DNA of 64,000 nucleotides from Marinibaculum sp040216765 (GTDB taxonomy: Bacteria > Pseudomonadota > Alphaproteobacteria > Ferrovibrionales > Ferrovibrionaceae), in contig JAVJON010000025.1 in assembly GCA_040216765.1 (NCBI GenBank), positions 7,581 through 71,580 on the forward strand, written 5' to 3'. Position 1 is the stretch's first letter; the number at the start of each line of letters is the position of its first letter. Of this stretch, positions 60,113 to 64,000 are shown in pieces. The translations under genes and the position numbers were made by a program. Below the pieces are notes generated by a model. The model was not told where the DNA came from, did not search any database, and saw nothing but the letters and a program-made list of their open reading frames with translations.

Positions 60113-61762
60113 TCAGGGCGCCCCCGCCTGTTCCTGGATGCTGGCCTGCACCGGCTGCCAATAGGGCTGGCGCAGGTCCTTCTTCAGCACCTTGCCGATG
60201 GAGCTGCGCGGCAGTGCGTCGCGGAACTCCACGGCGGCGATGCGCTGCGGCTTGCCGAGCTGGGCATTGGCCCAGGCGCGCAGGCCTTCCGCGTCGGCCT
60301 CCGCGCCCGGCCTGGGCACCACCAGGGCCAGCGGCGTCTCCCCCCATTCCACCGACGGGATGCCGATCACCGCGACGTCCAGCACGTCGGGATGCTGCGA
60401 CAGCACCGCCTCCAGGTCCGCGGCATAGACGTTGAAGCCGCCGGAGATGATCATGTCCTTCTTGCGGTCCAGCAGGGTGACGAAGCCGTCCGGATCCATC
60501 CGGCCCATGTCGCCGGAGCGGAAATAGGCCTTGCCCTCGCCATCGAACCAGAGCATCTCGCGGGTCTTTCCCGGCTGCCGGTAATAGCCCGCCATCATGG
60601 TGTAGGACCGGCCGACCAGTTCCCCGGTCTCCCCCGGCGCGACCTCGTTGCCCTGGTCGTCGATGATCTTCAGCTCGGTGCCGAAGCCCGGCTGCCCCAC
60701 CGTATGCAGCTTGTCGGGATGCGCCACGACATCGAGCATGCACCCGCCGCCGCCCTCGGTCAGGCCATAGACCTCGATCATGCCGCCGGGCCATTCCGCG
60801 GCGATGCGCCGCTTGGTCTCCATCCGCAGCGGCGCGCTGGTGCTGAGCTTCATGCGGAAGCGCGACAGGTCGGCCCCGGCGAAGTCCGGATGGGCCAGCA
60901 GGCGCTCGTACTGCACCGGCACCAGCATGGCGTGGGTGACCCCGTATTGCGGCGCCAGCTTCAGGAAGCCGGCCGCATCGAACTTGCGCATCAGCACCAC
61001 GGTGCCGCCGCGGGCCAGGGTCGGGATGAACGCGACCAGGGTGGTGTTGGAATAGAGCGGCGTGGAAACCAGGGACACCGCGTCGGGCGCATAGCCCATC
61101 GCCTCGAAGCGCCGGATCAGGAACCAGCGCAGCGCATGGCTGTGCAGGATGCCCTTCGGCACGCCGGTCGTGCCGGAGGAATAGATGATGTTGAAATGGT
61201 CCTCCGGCGCGATCGGGACATGCGGATGCTCCGGCGATGCCGCGTCGCGCCAGGCCGCGAAGCCCTGCCAGCCCAGTGCCTCGAAGTCGAAGGCGATGCG
61301 CCCGCCGGGCAGCAGGAAGTCCAGCCGGTCGAGGAACGGCGCGGCGAGGTCGCGCATGCCCGCGGACAGGAACAGCACCCGGCTGTCGGCATCGGCGATC
61401 ATGCCTTCCAGCTGCGCGGCATTGGCCATCGTCGACAGCGGCACGACGCAGCCGCCGGCCCGCAGGATGCCGAAGAACAGCTCGGCATAGGGGATCGAGG
61501 GGGAGGCCAGCACTGCCGCCTTGTCGCCATGGCCGAAGCCCATGCCGATCAGCGCATTGGCGATCCGGCTGACATCGCGGTCGAAGTCGCGCCAGCTCAC
61601 CGTCTCGCCCTCGCAGATCAGCGCGGGCCGCTCCGGCTGCACCTGCGCCCAGTGGTGCAGCATGTCGGGGAGCGGCTCGAACTGGCCGACATCGGGCGCC
61701 TCCAGCGGCGACGGTGCCTCGAACAGCCCCTCGAATGCCGCATCCCTGCTTTCGTCCGACAT
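60113..61762 (-). CDS. AMP-binding acyl-CoA synthetase
   Basis: Adenylate-forming ligase (549 aa) activating a fatty or aromatic acid to its CoA ester. P-loop motif YSSGTTGVPKG at 194-204; A5 motif VYGLTEGGGG; A7 YFRSGDMGRMDPDGF; A8 RKKDMIISGGFNVYAADLE; A10 Lys in GKVLKKDL. GAGGAAAAGG precedes the ATG. It lies 53 bases downstream of the SDR gene in the same direction and ahead of the FAH-family gene. Together they look like a small beta-oxidation-like or aromatic acid route controlled by GntR. Confidence 0.9.
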   Translation of the reverse strand: MSDESRDAAFEGLFEAPSPLEAPDVGQFEPLPDMLHHWAQVQPERPALICEGETVSWRDFDRDVSRIANALIGMGFGHGDKAAVLASPSIPYAELFFGILRAGGCVVPLSTMANAAQLEGMIADADSRVLFLSAGMRDLAAPFLDRLDFLLPGGRIAFDFEALGWQGFAAWRDAASPEHPHVPIAPEDHFNIIYSSGTTGVPKGILHSHALRWFLIRRFEAMGYAPDAVSLVSTPLYSNTTLVAFIPTLARGGTVVLMRKFDAAGFLKLAPQYGVTHAMLVPVQYERLLAHPDFAGADLSRFRMKLSTSAPLRMETKRRIAAEWPGGMIEVYGLTEGGGGCMLDVVAHPDKLHTVGQPGFGTELKIIDDQGNEVAPGETGELVGRSYTMMAGYYRQPGKTREMLWFDGEGKAYFRSGDMGRMDPDGFVTLLDRKKDMIISGGFNVYAADLEAVLSQHPDVLDVAVIGIPSVEWGETPLALVVPRPGAEADAEGLRAWANAQLGKPQRIAAVEFRDALPRSSIGKVLKKDLRQPYWQPVQASIQEQAGAP

Positions 61763-61815
61763 GTCCTTTTCCTCGCTTCCTTTCCTGCCCCGGCCGCCGA
61801 TGGCGCCGCCGCCGG

Positions 61816-62604
61816 TCAGCGCGCCACGATCGGGGCGAAGCCCAGATGCAGGCCGGCATCGGGCATCAGGGTCTCGCCGGTGATATGGTCGCTGCCCTCG
61901 CCGCAGAAGAATACCACCGGCACGGCCATATCCTCCGGCGTGCCGGCGCGGCGCAGCAGGGTCGTCTCCGCCTGGTTCTTCACCAACGCCTCGTAGCGCT
62001 CGGGGCCCAGCTCGTCGGAGAACCAGCGCGTGCCGATGAAGCCCGGGCAGACCGCATTCACCCGGATCAGCGGTGCCAGCGAGCGCGCCATCGACAGGGT
62101 CATGGTATTCAGCGCGCCCTTGGAGGCCGCATAGGCCATGCTGGAGCCGATGCCGGTGACCGCCGCGATCGACGAGACATTCACCACCGCGCCCTTGCCG
62201 GCCTCCCGCATGGCCGGCGCACAGGCGCGGACCATCTGGTAGGTGCCCACCACGTTGACCTTGTAGATCGCCAGGAAATCCTCGGCATCCAGTGCATCGA
62301 GATCGGCCTGGTCGGCAAACTTGGTGCGGCCCGCATTGTTGACCAGGATGTCGATGCGGCCCCAGGTCTCCCGGGCGAGCGCCGCCAGGCGCCGGCAATC
62401 CTCGTCCGACGAGACATCGGCCTGGCCCAGGATCGCCTCTCCGCCGGCGGCCTGGATCGCCTCGCAGGTAGCCTCCGCCTCCGCGACGCTCCTGGAATAG
62501 TTCACCACCACCCGGGCGCCCTCAGCGGCCAGCCGTGCGGCGACCGCCGCCCCCAGCCCCGTCGCCCCGCCGGTGACGATCGCAACCTTGCCCTGCACGC
62601 TCAT
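61816..62604 (-). CDS. short-chain dehydrogenase/reductase, FabG-like
   Basis: Classical SDR (262 aa): TGGATGLGAAVA near 13-24, NNAGRTKF, Ser in NVSSIAAVTG, Tyr/Lys in AYAASKGAL, DHITGETLMPDAG at the end. The ATG at 62604 has GGGGGAGG ~6 bases upstream, an excellent site. Likely oxidises a 3-hydroxyacyl or similar intermediate. First gene of the minus-strand unit divergent from gntR. Confidence 0.89.
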   Translation of the reverse strand: MSVQGKVAIVTGGATGLGAAVAARLAAEGARVVVNYSRSVAEAEATCEAIQAAGGEAILGQADVSSDEDCRRLAALARETWGRIDILVNNAGRTKFADQADLDALDAEDFLAIYKVNVVGTYQMVRACAPAMREAGKGAVVNVSSIAAVTGIGSSMAYAASKGALNTMTLSMARSLAPLIRVNAVCPGFIGTRWFSDELGPERYEALVKNQAETTLLRRAGTPEDMAVPVVFFCGEGSDHITGETLMPDAGLHLGFAPIVAR

Positions 62605-62688
62605 CTCGTCCTCCCCCAATCAGGCCCGGGACTGCCGGGCGCATTCCGCACCGGCAGAGGAACGGGAAACCCGTCCCCAGGTCAATGC

Positions 62689-62700
62689 AAAATCGATTTT
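62689..62700. promoter_or_regulatory. AAAATCGATTTT palindrome in the SDR/gntR divergent promoter
   Basis: Perfect 12-bp palindrome ~85 bases from the SDR start and ~123 from the gntR start. Related to the element at 60075. AT-rich sequence continues to 62740 (CCTTTAGAAAAGCC). Confidence 0.5.
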
Positions 62701-62823
62701 CCTTTAGAAAAGCCGGTTTTTGACTTTTCCTGCCCGGATTCCGTACCCCCGCGACATTTTCCGGGAATCTCGATAGTCTGGCACCGGCACCGGCGCGACA
62801 GAGTTCGCAGGAATGGATATCGG

Positions 62824-63609
62824 ATGGCAAGACAGAAACGGGTCGCGGAGGCCGCTCCCGCATCGGACATGGTCGCCGGCGGCACCCTGGCCTCCACCGT
62901 CTACCAGAGGTTGCGGCGCGAGATCGTGACGACCGGCCTGAAGCCGGGCGCGAAACTGCGCATCGAGGCCCTGAGCGAACGCTACAATGTCGGCGCCAGC
63001 CCGGTGCGCGAGGCGCTGAACCGCCTGTCCGCCGAGGGCCTGGTCGACCATGAGGACCAGAAGGGCTTTCGCATCGCGCCGGTCAGCCTTGCCGACCTGC
63101 TGGAGCTGAACCGCACCCGCTGCTGGATCAACGAGGTGGCGCTCCGCGAATCGATCGGCCGCGGCGACCAGGAGTGGGAGGAATCCGTGCTGATCGCCTA
63201 TCACCGGCTGTCCAAGGTGCCGGGCCGGCTGCCCGACGAGTCCGGCGAGATCAACCCGGAGTGGGAGCGGCTGCATCTCGCCTTCCACCGGTCGCTGATC
63301 GCCGCCTGCGGCTCGAAATGGATGCTGCGCTTCGCGGAGGTGCTGTCCGACTGCGCCGACCGCTACCGCCATCTGTCCGCGGCCGCGAGGGTGGAGCGCG
63401 ACGTCCCTGCCGAGCACGAGGCGATCATGGAAGCGGTGATCCGCCGGCGCACCCAGATGGCCATCTCGCTGCTGAACGAGCATATGACCCGCACCAGCGA
63501 CAATGTGCAGAAGCTGCTGCAGGAGTTCGACAATGCCGGCGGGCGCAAGCCGGCCGCCGGGCGCAGCCGCGCCGCCCCGCGCCGGGCGAAGGCGATCGGC
63601 GCCGGCTGA
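62824..63609 (+). CDS. GntR-family transcriptional regulator with FCD domain
   Basis: Regulator (261 aa). N-terminal winged helix: VYQRLRREIVTTGLKPGAKLRIEALSERYNVGASPVREALNRLSAEGLV, the standard GntR pattern. The C-terminal all-helical FCD ligand domain (ELNRTRCWINEVALRESI, then LHLAFHRSLIAACGS and AEHEAIMEAVIRR) has metal-binding His residues. AGGAA lies ~10 bases upstream; ATG 62813 is out of frame. Probably represses the divergent SDR and acyl-CoA synthetase genes. Confidence 0.9.
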   Translation: MARQKRVAEAAPASDMVAGGTLASTVYQRLRREIVTTGLKPGAKLRIEALSERYNVGASPVREALNRLSAEGLVDHEDQKGFRIAPVSLADLLELNRTRCWINEVALRESIGRGDQEWEESVLIAYHRLSKVPGRLPDESGEINPEWERLHLAFHRSLIAACGSKWMLRFAEVLSDCADRYRHLSAAARVERDVPAEHEAIMEAVIRRRTQMAISLLNEHMTRTSDNVQKLLQEFDNAGGRKPAAGRSRAAPRRAKAIGAG

Positions 63610-64000
63610 GGGCGGCGGCGGTGCCGTCCAGCCGCGAGCGACCGCAATCAACTCGTCCTGCCGCGCTCGACGCGACAGCCCATCCCGAAGCGAGGCGCGC
63701 CCGAGACCCGTCCGCGCCCCCTCGTCGCCCGCGGGTCGCGCCCACGGCTGTCCGGATGAGCATGGCCGGCATTCGCTCACGGCCGCGACTTTACCGGGCT
63801 TGCGGGGTCAAGCGTTGACGCTGGACACGGATGTCCTTGCGTTCCCCCAATCGTCACAACCGCGCTCGTCGCGGTGGTCCATGGTGCCGCCAGGTTCAAT
63901 AATGGCCTGATCTTATTGAGCTGCGGCGCGATGGGTTGCCGGGCATCGCCCGGCGACCGGGACAAGCCCGCGCATGACAAAGCTATAAAACGCATGAGGC
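63610..64000. other. intergenic tail of the window
   Basis: No supported gene. It contains a small hairpin (GCCGGGC-ATC-GCCCGGC near 63940) and an AT-rich TATAAA at 63984-63989 that could be a promoter for a gene beyond the window. Confidence 0.5.

Noticed and set aside
59003..61996. 997-aa open frame antisense to the FAH-family and acyl-CoA synthetase genes
   Set aside because: Runs through both genes and the inverted repeat; low-complexity His/Gln/Arg composition.
63777..63995. 72-aa minus-strand frame near the window end
   Set aside because: No ribosome-binding site or recognisable similarity; region lacks coding character.

Overview
The window is a GC-rich (~70%) chromosomal segment with short intergenic gaps and many ATGA/GTGA stop-start overlaps. 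Gene content (two-gene Ku/LigD end joining, a ChvI-like response regulator, Liv-type uptake, Rieske oxygenases) suggests an alphaproteobacterium, probably Rhodospirillales-like. No rRNA, tRNA, CRISPR array, complete insertion sequence or prophage was seen. The genus cannot be fixed from the sequence.

Layout. (1) 1-3.5 kb: end of a polyamine-type ABC operon (last codons of the presumed ATPase, two permeases), a secreted PRC-barrel-like protein and an isochorismatase-family hydrolase. (2) 3.5-9.1 kb: Ku and DNA ligase D on the minus strand, with LigD running in frame into a small 87-aa protein that has its own ribosome-binding site, and a divergent Baeyer-Villiger-type flavin monooxygenase. (3) 9.2-38 kb: a large exopolysaccharide (EPS) locus. 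It holds a lipoprotein/response-regulator/histidine-kinase operon; an outer-membrane beta-barrel; manC-galE-OPX-tyrosine kinase and two glycosyltransferases; a priming phosphoglycosyltransferase with glycosyltransferases, a polymerase candidate and a Tat-exported beta-helix protein; a converging operon gmd-fcl-flippase-pyruvyltransferase-glycosyltransferase; and a QueC-like PP-loop protein, a sugar-transfer ATP-grasp protein and galU. Predicted precursors are GDP-Man, GDP-Fuc, UDP-Glc and UDP-Gal, with pyruvyl decoration and Wzx/Wzy-type assembly. A GTCACAG element lies in front of all four main EPS transcription units examined.

(4) 38-53.4 kb: a catabolic region built around two paralogous Rieske oxygenases, one PDR/VanB-type reductase, dehydrogenases, a GDXG esterase, two MarR regulators and a complete Liv ABC importer. 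Copies of a 16-bp palindrome (ATCTTCCATGGAAGAT, 14-16 of 16 matches) precede four transcription units and probably define one regulon; the substrate is unknown but likely an aromatic acid or ester. A remnant of a ThDP-dependent dehydrogenase E1-alpha gene lies behind the importer. (5) 53.4-63.6 kb: a second catabolic block with ketopantoate-reductase-like, class II aldolase, MetE-like, old-yellow-enzyme, AraC, fumarylacetoacetate-hydrolase-like, acyl-CoA synthetase, SDR and GntR genes. The last 390 bases hold no supported gene.
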